A stretch of 64,000 nt of DNA from Planosporangium flavigriseum (GCF_011947225.1 NZ_JAATVW010000021.1:1-64000), one strand, 5' to 3'. Positions 40,282 to 47,986 are shown, counted from the first letter of the stretch. Notes: a model not told the origin generated them from the letters alone. Made by a program: numbers and translations.

Positions 40282-41396
40282 TCCGCTCCCCAGTCGTCGG
40301 CTGTCAGCTCCTCCAGCACCGCACAGATCAGTTCGGCCCGCTCGCCCAGGAGCCTGGTGTCCACGTACTCGCCCTCCGCGTGCGCGTTGCCGCCGACGGC
40401 GCCGAGCCCGTCGAGGGTGGGGACGCCCAGCGCGGCGGTGAAGTTTCCGTCCGACGCGCCGCCCACCTCGGCCCGCCCCAGCGGGGGGAGGCCGAGCCGC
40501 TGCGCGCAGCGGTCGGCGAGGTCGGCCAGGGTCGCCGACTGCTCCGACTCCAGCGGCGGGCGGTTCACCCCGCCGGTCAGGTGCAGCGCCGCGCCCGGCA
40601 GGACGGGCCGCAACCGCGACAGCGCCTCGTGTACGCGGGACTGCTCCTCGGCGGTCCACGCCCGCACATCGACGTCCACCAGGGCGCTCGCCGGTACGGT
40701 GTTCATGGTCGTACCGGCGCTCGCCGTCGTCGGCGTGACGCTGGTCCCGACGCTCGCGTCGCCGAGCGCGGCGAGCGCCTGCACCTGGTGAGCGAGTTCG
40801 ACGAGCGCGTTGACGCCGCGCTGGGGCTCCAGGCCGGCGTGCGCCGCCCTCCCCTCGACGAGCAGGCGGTACATCGACGTACCCTTCCGCGCCGTCTTGA
40901 GGGCGCCGTTCGCGCTGGGCTCGAAGACGAGCGCCGCCCGGCAGCCGCGCGCCTCCTCCTCGATCAGGGCGCGCGACGACGGCGAACCGATCTCCTCGTC
41001 GGAGGTGATGAGGAGCGTGACCCGGTCGGCGCAGCCCACCGAGCGCAGCGCGTACAGGGCCTGCACGAGCCCGGCCTTCATGTCGAACACGCCCGGACCG
41101 GAGGCCCGGCCGTCGGCCACGTGGAACGGCCATCGACGGGTGGTGCCGGCCGGCCACACCGTGTCGAGGTGGCAGAGTACGAGCACCGGGTTGGCGGAGC
41201 CGCCCCGCAGCCGCAGATGCGGCCGGCCGTCGACCTCGACGGTCTCCGCCGTCTCGCCCAGTAACCGGCGTACGAGGGCCGCGGTCATGCCGATCCCAGC
41301 CTTGATCAACGTGCCGTCGTTGCTCGGGGTCTCGGTCATCACCAGGTCCTCGAGGACGCCGACCATGTCGTCCTCGCGAAGTCGGTCTCTCCTCAT
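40278..41396 (-). CDS. M20-family metallopeptidase (probable N-acyl/N-succinyl amino acid deacylase)
   Basis: A 372-residue zinc hydrolase of the carboxypeptidase G2 type. The ligand set is complete: His in LCHLDTVW, the bridging Asp in GVFDMKAG, the catalytic Glu-Glu in TSDEEIGS, Glu in VFEPSANG and the late His in NAHAEGEYVD. The dimerisation domain lies between about residues 180 and 290. Both ends overlap neighbours by four bases (ATGA). In the racemase operon its expected job is to remove the succinyl or acyl group from the L-amino acid. Confidence 0.88.
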   Translation of the reverse strand: MRRDRLREDDMVGVLEDLVMTETPSNDGTLIKAGIGMTAALVRRLLGETAETVEVDGRPHLRLRGGSANPVLVLCHLDTVWPAGTTRRWPFHVADGRASGPGVFDMKAGLVQALYALRSVGCADRVTLLITSDEEIGSPSSRALIEEEARGCRAALVFEPSANGALKTARKGTSMYRLLVEGRAAHAGLEPQRGVNALVELAHQVQALAALGDASVGTSVTPTTASAGTTMNTVPASALVDVDVRAWTAEEQSRVHEALSRLRPVLPGAALHLTGGVNRPPLESEQSATLADLADRCAQRLGLPPLGRAEVGGASDGNFTAALGVPTLDGLGAVGGNAHAEGEYVDTRLLGERAELICAVLEELTADDWGAE

Positions 41397-42199
41397 TCCG
41401 GTCCCCCGTCACTGCGCGCCGCGTTACTACGCTCTTTTGATCGGATGAACTCATATCGGATGAACTCATAGTGGTCCTGAGACCATTCGACACCGCAGCC
41501 TGCCGCGAAGGCGCGCTCGATCGTCTCCCGGGCCCGCTGGCGGACCTGCCTGGCCTGGCCGGGGTCGAAACGCCGCAGCGCTTCGTAGTCCTTCGGGATC
41601 TCCAACACCGCCACCACCCGGCCCGCTCGCCCGCGCCGCCCGGCGGCGGGCCCCACCGGCCGCCGCAGGCGCCACGACACCTCGAAACGGTCGCTGTGGT
41701 CGCCTGCGTTCACGGCGTCGTCCATCGCCCCGTAGAAGTCGGGCCGGTACGCCACCACGTCCGCGCCGAGCTTGACCAGGTTGAAGTGGGCGTTGCGGGC
41801 GATGAGCGGGTCATAGGTCCAGCGCATCTCGTCGACGCCCGCCTGCAGACACAGGGCGCGTTGCCAGAGCTTGAGGGCGTAGCCGACACCCCGGGACTGG
41901 TCACCCGGGATCACGGCGGCCATGTGGGAGTGCAGGTGAAGCCCGCCGGCCCAGCCCAGGAAGCCGAGGACGAACCCGATCGGCTGACTGTCTCGCCTCG
42001 CCAGCAGCAGCGTGTTCCCGGCGTGGGCGACCGCCCGCAGCAGGTTGCGCTGCGGCACCTCGCGCGGGCCCCACACGCGCTCGATGAGGCACTGCGCGAT
42101 CGCTACGTCGGCGCCGGTCAGCACGCCGATGTCCACCCCCGCCGAGCGGGCGGCGGCGCGGGCGTCCCGCCATGCCTCCGTGGTGACCGGCTCCGCCAT
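41393..42199 (-). CDS. GNAT-family N-acyltransferase (probable D-amino acid N-succinyltransferase)
   Basis: A 268-residue acetyltransferase-fold protein. The acyl-CoA binding strand-loop-helix reads AAVIPGDQSRGVGYALKLWQR, preceded by LLLARRDSQPIGFVLGFLGW and followed by MRWTYDPLIARNAHFNLVKLGA, a conserved segment of this longer GNAT group. ATG at 42199 has GGGAGG at five bases. The C-terminus carries YEFIRYEFIR owing to a 15-bp tandem duplication. First gene of the operon with the M20 deacylase and racemase, which suggests succinyl-CoA:D-amino acid transfer. Confidence 0.8.
   Translation of the reverse strand: MAEPVTTEAWRDARAAARSAGVDIGVLTGADVAIAQCLIERVWGPREVPQRNLLRAVAHAGNTLLLARRDSQPIGFVLGFLGWAGGLHLHSHMAAVIPGDQSRGVGYALKLWQRALCLQAGVDEMRWTYDPLIARNAHFNLVKLGADVVAYRPDFYGAMDDAVNAGDHSDRFEVSWRLRRPVGPAAGRRGRAGRVVAVLEIPKDYEALRRFDPGQARQVRQRARETIERAFAAGCGVEWSQDHYEFIRYEFIRSKERSNAARSDGGPE
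41441..41470. repeat. 15-bp tandem duplication in the GNAT gene
   Basis: TCGGATGAACTCATA occurs twice in direct succession and adds an extra YEFIR pentapeptide near the C-terminus without changing frame. Confidence 0.95.
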
Positions 42200-42262
42200 C
42201 ACTGCCTCCCGATCCGGGGTCGCCCGTCGCTGACGACCCTAATACGGTCGGTTCCACGCGGC

Positions 42263-42293
42263 TTGACCTTGACGCTACGTCAAGATTTAGCGT
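42263..42293 (+). promoter_or_regulatory. MerR-type promoter of the TipA-like gene
   Basis: TTGACC (42263-42268) and TAGCGT (42288-42293) are separated by 19 bases, the long spacer typical of MerR-activated promoters. The palindrome CTTGACGCTACGTCAAG (42268-42284) fills the spacer. Confidence 0.75.
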
Positions 42294-42327
42294 GGGATCA
42301 CCGACAAGATCTGGAGGCTGAAGGGCG

Positions 42328-42906
42328 ATGGAATGGTCGATCCAGGACATCGCACGCCTGACCGGCACCACGAGCCGTACCCTGCGCCACTACGGCCAGG
42401 TCGGACTGCTCGAGCCCAGCCGGGTCGGCGCCAACGGCTACCGCTACTACGACCAGGAGTGCCTGGTTCGGCTGCAGCGGATCCTGCTGCTGCGCGAGCT
42501 CGGCCTCGGCCTACCGGCCATCGCCCAGGTGCTCGCCGGCCAACGGGACACCGCCACCGCGCTGCGCACCCACCTGGAGCTGTTGGAGCAGGAGCGCGCG
42601 CGTATCGGGCGCCAGATCGAGTCGGTGAAGACGACGCTACGCAAGACGGAAGGAGGTGAACAACTCATGGCAGCGGAAGTATTCGACGGGTTTGACCACA
42701 CCCGGTACGAGGAGGAAGTGACCGAGCGGTGGGGCCGCGAGGCATACGAGAAAGGCGACCGGTGGTGGCGCTCGCTCAGCGACGCCGACAAAAAGGCGTT
42801 CCAGCAGCGCCACCTGGACATCGCAGCGGACTTCGGGCGGGCATGCCTGGCCGGTAAGTCCGCTGACAGCCTGGAGGTGCAGGCGATCACCCAGCGGCTG
42901 AGATAG
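42328..42906 (+). CDS. MerR family regulator, TipA-like, truncated TipAS domain
   Basis: A 192-residue protein. The MerR DNA-binding region (WSIQDIARLTGTTSRTLRHYGQVGLLEPSR, about 3-32) and dimerisation helix (to about 110) are intact. The TipAS drug-binding domain begins normally (EVFDGFDHTRYEEEVTERWG, then YEKGDRWWRSLSD) but stops after EVQAITQRLR. TipAL proteins have about 250 residues, so around 60 residues, including helices that close over thiopeptides, are missing. ATG at 42328 has GGAGG at ten bases. The 19-base-spacer promoter with palindrome suggests autoregulation. Ligand binding is probably lost or altered. Confidence 0.85.
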   Translation: MEWSIQDIARLTGTTSRTLRHYGQVGLLEPSRVGANGYRYYDQECLVRLQRILLLRELGLGLPAIAQVLAGQRDTATALRTHLELLEQERARIGRQIESVKTTLRKTEGGEQLMAAEVFDGFDHTRYEEEVTERWGREAYEKGDRWWRSLSDADKKAFQQRHLDIAADFGRACLAGKSADSLEVQAITQRLR

Positions 42907-42933
42907 CGCAGCGACCGATACGGCGCCGTGCGG

Positions 42934-42957
42934 CGGACGGGGCTGCAGACCCGTCCG
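42934..42957 (+). terminator. Short hairpin after the TipA-like gene
   Basis: CGGACGGG (42934-42941) pairs with CCCGTCCG (42950-42957) around an 8-base loop, 28 bases after the stop. There is no T-run. Confidence 0.5.
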
Positions 42958-43006
42958 GCCACGCCGGATCTCTCAAGTTCCGGCTGGGGCGTCCGATCAG
43001 AGACGC

Positions 43007-43141
43007 ATGGCTCCCGTTGACAGCAGAGAAATCGGGTTGGATCCGGCCGAGATGACCTCACCGTGCTCGGTGCGGGTCACGCCCGCCGGCGACGAGATCG
43101 TGGTGGAGATGGTGCGGGTCCCCGACCGCCGCCTGTCCTGA
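43007..43141 (+). CDS. Possible small ORF (44 aa)
   Basis: ATG at 43007 opens 44 codons ending in TGA. From codon 13 onward third positions are almost all G or C, and the peptide (for example SVRVTPAGDEIVVEMVRVPD) looks like a beta-strand fragment of a real protein. No ribosome site is visible, so it may be a gene remnant or a small unrecognised gene. Confidence 0.3.
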   Translation: MAPVDSREIGLDPAEMTSPCSVRVTPAGDEIVVEMVRVPDRRLS

Positions 43142-43307
43142 CGCCCACTCGACTCAGTAGCGCCTCGGCCATCATGGCGATGGAGGTTCATACTTTCAGC
43201 GGTCCTCACAGCTGTTCCTGTGCCTGTTAGCGTCACCTGTCGATAGTTCGATCTCATTGCACTGTCGCCGGTGGGTGTGGAACCGACGCTAGGAGAACCA
43301 GGGTCGA

Positions 43308-44357
43308 ATGAGCGCTGCCGACTCACCGCTGCTGTCCGTAGTCGTACCCATGTACAACGAGGAAGAGGTCATCCCTCTCTTCATCGAGCGACTGCGGCCG
43401 GTACTGGACACGCTGGGTGACAGCTACGAGGTACTGACCGTCGACGACGGCAGCGTGGACGCGACCCCACAACTCCTCCTCGGCCTACGCCGGGTCTGGC
43501 CACAGGTGCGCGTCATCCGACTCCGGCGCAACTCGGGCCACCAGGCCGCGCTCACCGCCGGACTGCACTCGGCTCGTGGCGCCTACGTCGTGAGCATCGA
43601 CGCCGACCTGCAGGACCCGCCCGAGAAGATCCTTGAGATGCTCACCCTGGCCCGCGCCCGCAACCTGGACATCGTCTACGGCGTGCGGACCGACCGCAGC
43701 ACCGACACGTTCTTCAAGCGCATCACCGCAGGCCTGTACTACACCGTCATGCGGCGCTGCGCCGGCAGAGCGGTCAGCCCCAACGCCGGCGACTTCCGCC
43801 TCCTCAGCCGCGCCACCGTCGACGTACTCAAGACCCTGCCCGAGCATCAGCCGGTGTACCGGCTGCTGGTGCCCTGGATGGGCTTCCCCAGCGGCGAGGT
43901 GACCTACGCCCGCGAGCAGCGGGCGGCCGGGCGCACCAAGTATCCGCTCTCGAAGATGATCCGGCTCGCGCTCGACAGCGTGACCAACTTTTCCGCGTCC
44001 CCCCTGCGCCTGGCGACCTGGCTGGGGATGCTCACCTTCGCCGGGTGCCTGGCACTGGCGTGCTTCAGCGTCGCCCGGCATCTCCTCGGGTTCACCGTGC
44101 CCGGCTGGACATCGCTGTTCCTGGTTGTCCTCTTCACCGGCGGAGTCCAATTGGTCTGCCTCGGCCTGCTCGGCGAGTACGTCGGGCGGATCCACTCGGC
44201 GCTGCAGCGGCGGCCGGCGTACTTCATCGCCTACGACACCGCCGACCCCGCCGGGGCGTCCACGCCGACCGTCCCCCGGCTGCCGACGCAGCCCGACGCC
44301 GCGGCCCGTAACAGCACGGCGGCCATGGCGGCCCCGGCCAAGGACGGTCCCCGGTGA
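43308..44357 (+). CDS. GT2 glycosyltransferase (polyprenyl-phosphate sugar transferase, GtrB/DPMS-like)
   Basis: A 349-residue membrane-associated enzyme. The GT-A domain shows VVVPMYNEEEVIPLFIERL, VDDGSVDATP and the metal motif SIDADLQDPPE, followed by FKRITAGLYYTVMRR and NAGDFRLLSR. Two C-terminal helices (about 232-252 and 263-285) carry the GLLGEYVGRIHSAL ending typical of GtrB-like transferases that load a sugar onto polyprenyl phosphate. A Pro/Ala-rich tail follows. ATG at 43308 is preceded by TAGGAGAACCAGGGTCGA. A short coupled frame follows by GTGA overlap, suggesting a lost partner gene. Confidence 0.88.
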   Translation: MSAADSPLLSVVVPMYNEEEVIPLFIERLRPVLDTLGDSYEVLTVDDGSVDATPQLLLGLRRVWPQVRVIRLRRNSGHQAALTAGLHSARGAYVVSIDADLQDPPEKILEMLTLARARNLDIVYGVRTDRSTDTFFKRITAGLYYTVMRRCAGRAVSPNAGDFRLLSRATVDVLKTLPEHQPVYRLLVPWMGFPSGEVTYAREQRAAGRTKYPLSKMIRLALDSVTNFSASPLRLATWLGMLTFAGCLALACFSVARHLLGFTVPGWTSLFLVVLFTGGVQLVCLGLLGEYVGRIHSALQRRPAYFIAYDTADPAGASTPTVPRLPTQPDAAARNSTAAMAAPAKDGPR

Positions 44358-44443
44358 AGGTGTCCTCGGTCGAGGAGCCGCCGGAGTTGCGCCGCTACGC
44401 CAACCTGCGTCTGGGGCAGCTGGCCGGATACCAACTCCGCTGA
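44354..44443 (+). pseudogene. 29-codon coupled frame, probable gene remnant
   Basis: GTG at 44354 overlaps the glycosyltransferase stop as GTGA and opens 29 codons (VKVSSVEEPPELRRYANLRL then GQLAGYQLR). Translational coupling is normal for a real second gene, yet the product is too short to function. It looks like the N-terminus of a longer protein truncated by a deletion or stop. No family can be assigned. Confidence 0.4.
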
Positions 44444-44525
44444 CGGCGTCATGCCACGTGAAGAACCGCACGTCGCCGGTGCTGTCGGGAATAGGGCAGC
44501 ATGGAATGGTGATCGGAGTGGCGGG

Positions 44526-45377
44526 GTGACCGGAGTGGCGGGAACTGTCGGCGAACTTGCGGGGCTGGTGGCAGCCGGCGACGCGGTCGTACTGAGCGGG
44601 GCCGGGTTGTCGACCGAGTCGGGGATCCCGGACTACCGGGGCCCGAGCGGAGCGATGCGCCGAAGTACTCCGATGACCTACCAGACCTTCACCGGCGACG
44701 CCGCTGCGCGCCAACGGTACTGGGCCCGCAGCCACCTCGGCTGGCGCACCATCGCCCGCGCGCACCCGAACGCCGGCCACCGCGCCGTCGCGCACCTTCA
44801 GCAGCGGGGCCTGTTATCCGGAGTGGTGACCCAGAACGTGGACGGCCTGCACCAGGCCGCCGGCGCTCGGGACGTCATCGAACTGCATGGCAGCCTGGAC
44901 CGAGTGGTATGCCTGAACTGCGGTGATCTGCTCTCCCGCGACGAACTCGACCGCCGCCTCCGGCAGGCCAACCCGGACTTCGACGCAGCCGTCACCGCCA
45001 TCAACCCAGACGGCGACGTCGACCTCTCCGACTCCGACGTCGACCGGTTCCGGATCGTCGACTGCCAGACCTGCGGCGGCGGCATGCTCAAGCCCGACGT
45101 GGTCTTCTTCGGGGAGACCGTGCCGGCCGGACGCGTCCAGGAGTGCTTCGCCCTCGTGGAGAGCGCGCGCCTGCTGCTCGTACTCGGATCGTCGTTGACC
45201 GTCATGTCCGGGCGCCGATTCGTGCTCCGCGCCGCCAAGCTCGGCATCCCCGTGGCGATCGTCAATCAGGGCCCGACGCGCGGCGACGGTTACGCGGCGT
45301 TGACCGTCGACGCTCCACTGGGCACCGTTCTTCCCGAACTGGTTCGGCTCCTCGACCTGTCGGGAGTCGCCGCCTGA
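44526..45377 (+). CDS. NAD-dependent protein deacetylase (Sir2 family)
   Basis: A 283-residue sirtuin. The NAD-binding loop is VVLSGAGLSTESGIPDYRGP; VVTQNVDGLHQAAG and ELHGSLDRV give the catalytic His and surrounding residues. A four-cysteine zinc site is present (VCLNCG and DCQTCGG). KPDVVFFGE and LGSSLTVMSG complete the Rossmann fold. The pattern is that of class II (SIRT4-like) bacterial sirtuins. GTG at 44526 has GGAG at seven bases. Likely role is lysine deacylation of metabolic enzymes. Confidence 0.92.
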   Translation: MTGVAGTVGELAGLVAAGDAVVLSGAGLSTESGIPDYRGPSGAMRRSTPMTYQTFTGDAAARQRYWARSHLGWRTIARAHPNAGHRAVAHLQQRGLLSGVVTQNVDGLHQAAGARDVIELHGSLDRVVCLNCGDLLSRDELDRRLRQANPDFDAAVTAINPDGDVDLSDSDVDRFRIVDCQTCGGGMLKPDVVFFGETVPAGRVQECFALVESARLLLVLGSSLTVMSGRRFVLRAAKLGIPVAIVNQGPTRGDGYAALTVDAPLGTVLPELVRLLDLSGVAA

Positions 45378-45406
45378 CCGCATCACTGCCCGGAAGCGCC
45401 CCCGGC

Positions 45407-45435
45407 TTGACAGCGTCGCCTGAGGATCGCACGGT
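45407..45435 (+). promoter_or_regulatory. Candidate promoter of the glycoside hydrolase gene
   Basis: TTGACA (45407-45412), a 17-base spacer and CACGGT (45430-45435) lie about 70 bases upstream of the start. Confidence 0.5.
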
Positions 45436-45507
45436 TGGTTGTGGCTCGCTCTCCGAGCGTGCGCTCCCCCTGCAGCCGTCGGACGTGTACCGGGAAGGGT
45501 GACAGCG

Positions 45508-46533
45508 ATGCTGCGACTCCCCGATCATTGGGTGTGGGACAGTTGGCTCGCCGTTGATCGGGGCCTCTACCACCTGTTCTTCCTGCGGGCCTCCCGCGCG
45601 CTGCACGACCCTGGCCGCCGGCACCTGCGGGCCTCGATCGGCCACGCGGTCTCCCGGGATCTGCGCTCCTGGCAGCTGCTGCCCGACGCCCTGGTGCACG
45701 CCGACGCACCGACCTGGGACGACCAGGCGGTATGGACCGGCTCGGTGGTACGGGGCAGCGGCGGGCAGTGGTACCTGTTCTACACCGGCGTCACCCGGAT
45801 GCGGGGAGCCTACCCACAGCGCATCGGGGTCGCGGTCTCCGACGATCTCCTCACGTGGCACCGGGTCGGGCCGCAGCCGCTGCTCCAGGCCGACCCGCGC
45901 TGGTACGAGTGCCTTGATCTGCATCCGGGCATCAGCGAGTGCTGGCGCGATCCGTTTGTCTTCCCCGATCCGGACGGCGACGGCTGGCACATGGTCCTCA
46001 CCGCCCGCGCCCCCGTCCGGTCGTCACCCTGGCGCGGGGTGATCGGCCACGCCCGCTCCCACGACCTGCTGGAGTGGGAGGTGCAGCCCCCGCTCACCAA
46101 GCCGGCCGGTTTCACCGATCTCGAAGCCCCCCAGGTGCAGTTCCTGGACGGCAAGGCGCTCCTGGTCTTTTCGTGCCCGCCCGAAGCGGTGTCCTCGACA
46201 GCGATGTCCTCGACAGCGATGTCCTCGACTGCGATGTCCTCGACTGCGGTGTCCTCGACAGCGATGGCCGCGAACCGGGCGGTGGGCGGTACCTGGACCG
46301 TGCTGGGCGGGCGGGTGACCGAGGGCTGGAACGCCGGGTCAGCAACGCCGTTCGCCCATCCGTCCCTGTACGGGGGCCGGCTTGTCCAGGACCCCGGCGG
46401 CGACTGGTGCCTGCTGGGATTCCGGAACACCGAAGCCGGCGTCTTCTATGGAGAGATCCTGGATCCGATCCCGGTCACCTGGGCTGACGGGCAGCTCGTC
46501 GCCGGCCCTCTCGCGGCACCTAGCCTCGCGTGA
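45508..46533 (+). CDS. Clan GH-J-like glycoside hydrolase (five-bladed beta-propeller)
   Basis: A 341-residue intracellular protein. Motifs of the GH32/GH43/GH68-like propeller are in order: HWVWDSWLAVDRGLYHLFFL (nucleophile-type Asp region), DDQAVWTGSVV, the SECWRDPFVFPDPDGDGW block with the RDP triad, and FTDLEAPQVQFLDGK where the acid would lie. ATG at 45508 is preceded by AAGGG; GTG at 45499 is in frame. A 15-bp repeat inserts five copies of SSTAM between two propeller strands. It has no signal peptide, so the substrate is probably an imported short oligosaccharide. Exact family uncertain. Confidence 0.8.
   Translation: MLRLPDHWVWDSWLAVDRGLYHLFFLRASRALHDPGRRHLRASIGHAVSRDLRSWQLLPDALVHADAPTWDDQAVWTGSVVRGSGGQWYLFYTGVTRMRGAYPQRIGVAVSDDLLTWHRVGPQPLLQADPRWYECLDLHPGISECWRDPFVFPDPDGDGWHMVLTARAPVRSSPWRGVIGHARSHDLLEWEVQPPLTKPAGFTDLEAPQVQFLDGKALLVFSCPPEAVSSTAMSSTAMSSTAMSSTAVSSTAMAANRAVGGTWTVLGGRVTEGWNAGSATPFAHPSLYGGRLVQDPGGDWCLLGFRNTEAGVFYGEILDPIPVTWADGQLVAGPLAAPSLA
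46191..46265 (+). repeat. 15-bp minisatellite, five copies
   Basis: GTCCTCGACAGCGAT is repeated five times with one or two substitutions in the third and fourth copies. It encodes SSTAM repeats inside the glycoside hydrolase. Confidence 0.97.
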
Positions 46534-46539
46534 CGCCCA

Positions 46540-47166
46540 TCAAGTAACTGTGCGCAACCGGGCTGCCAACGCGGCCGCGTCGCCGTCCCACCCGGCGAGC
46601 GCCGTGGCGACCGCTCCGGGAGGCGGTGCCCCGAAGAACACGGGCTTGTCGTCGACAGTGAGCGATGGCACCCCGTGCACCCCGATCGCCAAGGCATGCT
46701 CGCGAAGCGTCCGCAGCCGTGCCTGCAGCGCGGGGTCCCACGCCGCCGCCACCGCTTCGTCGGGGTCCAGCTTGCTCTCGCGCGCGACGCGGCGCAGCGT
46801 ACGTTCGTCGCTGACATCGTGGCCCTCGATGAAGAACGCGCGCTGCACGCCCTCGCGCCACGCCCGCCCGGCCCCCTGGTCCTCCGCCCAGAGACCGGCG
46901 GCCAGCGCAAGCGTCGAGCGCGGCTGATAGACCGGCACATGGATCTCGATGCCGTAGGACAGTGCCAGCGGGTACACATGGTCGCGCCAGTGATCGCGGA
47001 TGTACCTGCCCCGCGGCTCCGGCAACTCGACCGGTGCGGGGCGCAGTTCGAAGGGCACCCACTCCACCGGCGTACCAGCGTCCTCAGCGGCCTCCACCTC
47101 CGGCATCAGGAGGTAGCTGTACGGGCAGACGACGTCGAAGTAGTAGCGCAGCATCTGTCTCAGCAT
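46540..47166 (-). CDS. DsbA-family thiol oxidoreductase / FrnE-like
   Basis: A 208-residue cytoplasmic thioredoxin-fold protein. The active site reads DVVCPYSYL (a CPYS motif with a single cysteine, as in FrnE and hydroxychromene-carboxylate isomerase relatives). The helical insertion follows, and the cis-proline loop is GVHGVPSLTVDD. The single active-site Cys suggests a transferase or isomerase role with a low-molecular-weight thiol rather than classical disulfide formation. The start may be ATG 47166 or ATG 47154; neither has an ideally spaced ribosome site. Confidence 0.85.
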   Translation of the reverse strand: MLRQMLRYYFDVVCPYSYLLMPEVEAAEDAGTPVEWVPFELRPAPVELPEPRGRYIRDHWRDHVYPLALSYGIEIHVPVYQPRSTLALAAGLWAEDQGAGRAWREGVQRAFFIEGHDVSDERTLRRVARESKLDPDEAVAAAWDPALQARLRTLREHALAIGVHGVPSLTVDDKPVFFGAPPPGAVATALAGWDGDAAALAARLRTVT

Positions 47167-47252
47167 CCACCTTCCGATGTCGACCCGGCGCGGCGGGGGC
47201 GGTAGACGGGTGCCCCTTCACCCCTACCGAGAAGCGCTGCGACAATCACGCC

Positions 47253-47648
47253 ATGCCGACGCTGTTCACGAAAATCATCAACGGCGAGCTGCCGGGGCGG
47301 TTTGTCTACACCGATGACCGGGCGGTCGCGTTCCTGACGATCGCACCCATCACCATGGGCCACACGCTCGTCGTACCCCGCGCCGAAGTCGATGACTGGA
47401 CCGCCCTCGAACCGAACCTGCAGAGCCACCTCATGGTGGTCAGCGGCAAGATCGGCGCCGCGGTCCGGCGCGCCTTCGAGGCTCCCCGCGCCGGGCTGGT
47501 CGTGGCCGGCTTCGAGGTCCCGCACACCCACCTGCACGTCTTCCCCGCCTGGGGGATGGAGGACTTCGACTTCAAGCGGGCGAACAGCAACGTTCCGGAA
47601 GCGGAGCTCGACGAGGCCCGCGACCGCATCATCGCCGCGCTCGGCTGA
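47253..47648 (+). CDS. HIT-family protein
   Basis: A 131-residue histidine-triad hydrolase. It opens TLFTKIINGELPGRFVYTDD, as in the Hint branch, and the triad is HTHLHVFP (the last His followed by V rather than the more usual I/L-x-H). Members hydrolyse AMP-linked phosphoramidates or related nucleotides. ATG at 47253 is favoured by homology; no good ribosome site is visible. Confidence 0.9.
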   Translation: MPTLFTKIINGELPGRFVYTDDRAVAFLTIAPITMGHTLVVPRAEVDDWTALEPNLQSHLMVVSGKIGAAVRRAFEAPRAGLVVAGFEVPHTHLHVFPAWGMEDFDFKRANSNVPEAELDEARDRIIAALG

Positions 47649-47690
47649 GCCCCGCCGGCACGGGCGGCCTGGTACGGCTCGTTAATTGGG

Positions 47691-47720
47691 TTGTTCACCC
47701 CGACGCCGCGTCGCTACGGT
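47691..47720 (+). promoter_or_regulatory. Promoter of the leader/rtcB region
   Basis: TTGTTC (47691-47696), an 18-base spacer and TACGGT (47715-47720) precede the short leader ORF by about 33 bases. Confidence 0.55.
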
Positions 47721-47753
47721 GGATCAGTCAGCACCAAGATCCAGGAGGCCACG

Positions 47754-47885
47754 TTGCGGGAAGCCATGTTGCGGGAAGCCATGACGCGACGGCACGCGTT
47801 GCGCGCGACGCGGCGCGGGCGTGCCGTGGTCCCCGGCTGCGGCCGGCCACTCTTGTGCTGCGGCGGCCCCGGGCTGCGCGGCTAG
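47754..47885 (+). CDS. Short Arg/Cys-rich leader ORF (43 aa)
   Basis: TTG at 47754 has AGGAGG five bases upstream. The frame begins with a 15-bp tandem duplication (TTGCGGGAAGCCATG twice, giving LREAM-type repeats with three possible starts). It continues with an Arg-rich stretch and ends in PGCGRPLLCCGGPGLRG before TAG. A hairpin follows 22 bases after the stop. Short Cys-containing ORFs ahead of hairpins are typical of attenuation leaders in actinomycetes, but the regulated gene is not obvious; rtcB is next. Translation is unproven. Confidence 0.45.
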   Translation: MREAMLREAMTRRHALRATRRGRAVVPGCGRPLLCCGGPGLRG

Positions 47886-47907
47886 CGCTCGCCCGCCGCG
47901 CCCGCAT

Positions 47908-47936
47908 GCCGCCCTCCCGAACCGGGACCGGGCGGC
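47908..47936 (+). terminator. Attenuator-like hairpin after the leader ORF
   Basis: GCCGCCCTCCC (47908-47918) pairs with GGGA-CC-GGGCGGC (47924-47936, two-base bulge) around GAACC. GTTCTGTTTC follows directly. It would end a transcript from the promoter at 47691 unless bypassed. Confidence 0.65.
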
Positions 47937-47986
47937 GTTCTGTTTCACCAGCCAGCCAGCGATAGGCGGGCCCTTGGATCTTCAGC

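Larger units (their letters stand above)
42907..43307. other. Intergenic region after the TipA-like gene
   Basis: A 401-base gap. It contains a hairpin at 42934-42957 (8-bp stem CGGACGGG/CCCGTCCG), a possible small gene at 43007-43141, and the upstream region of the glycosyltransferase gene with GGAG just before its ATG. No remnant of the missing TipAS C-terminus was recognised here. Confidence 0.5.
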
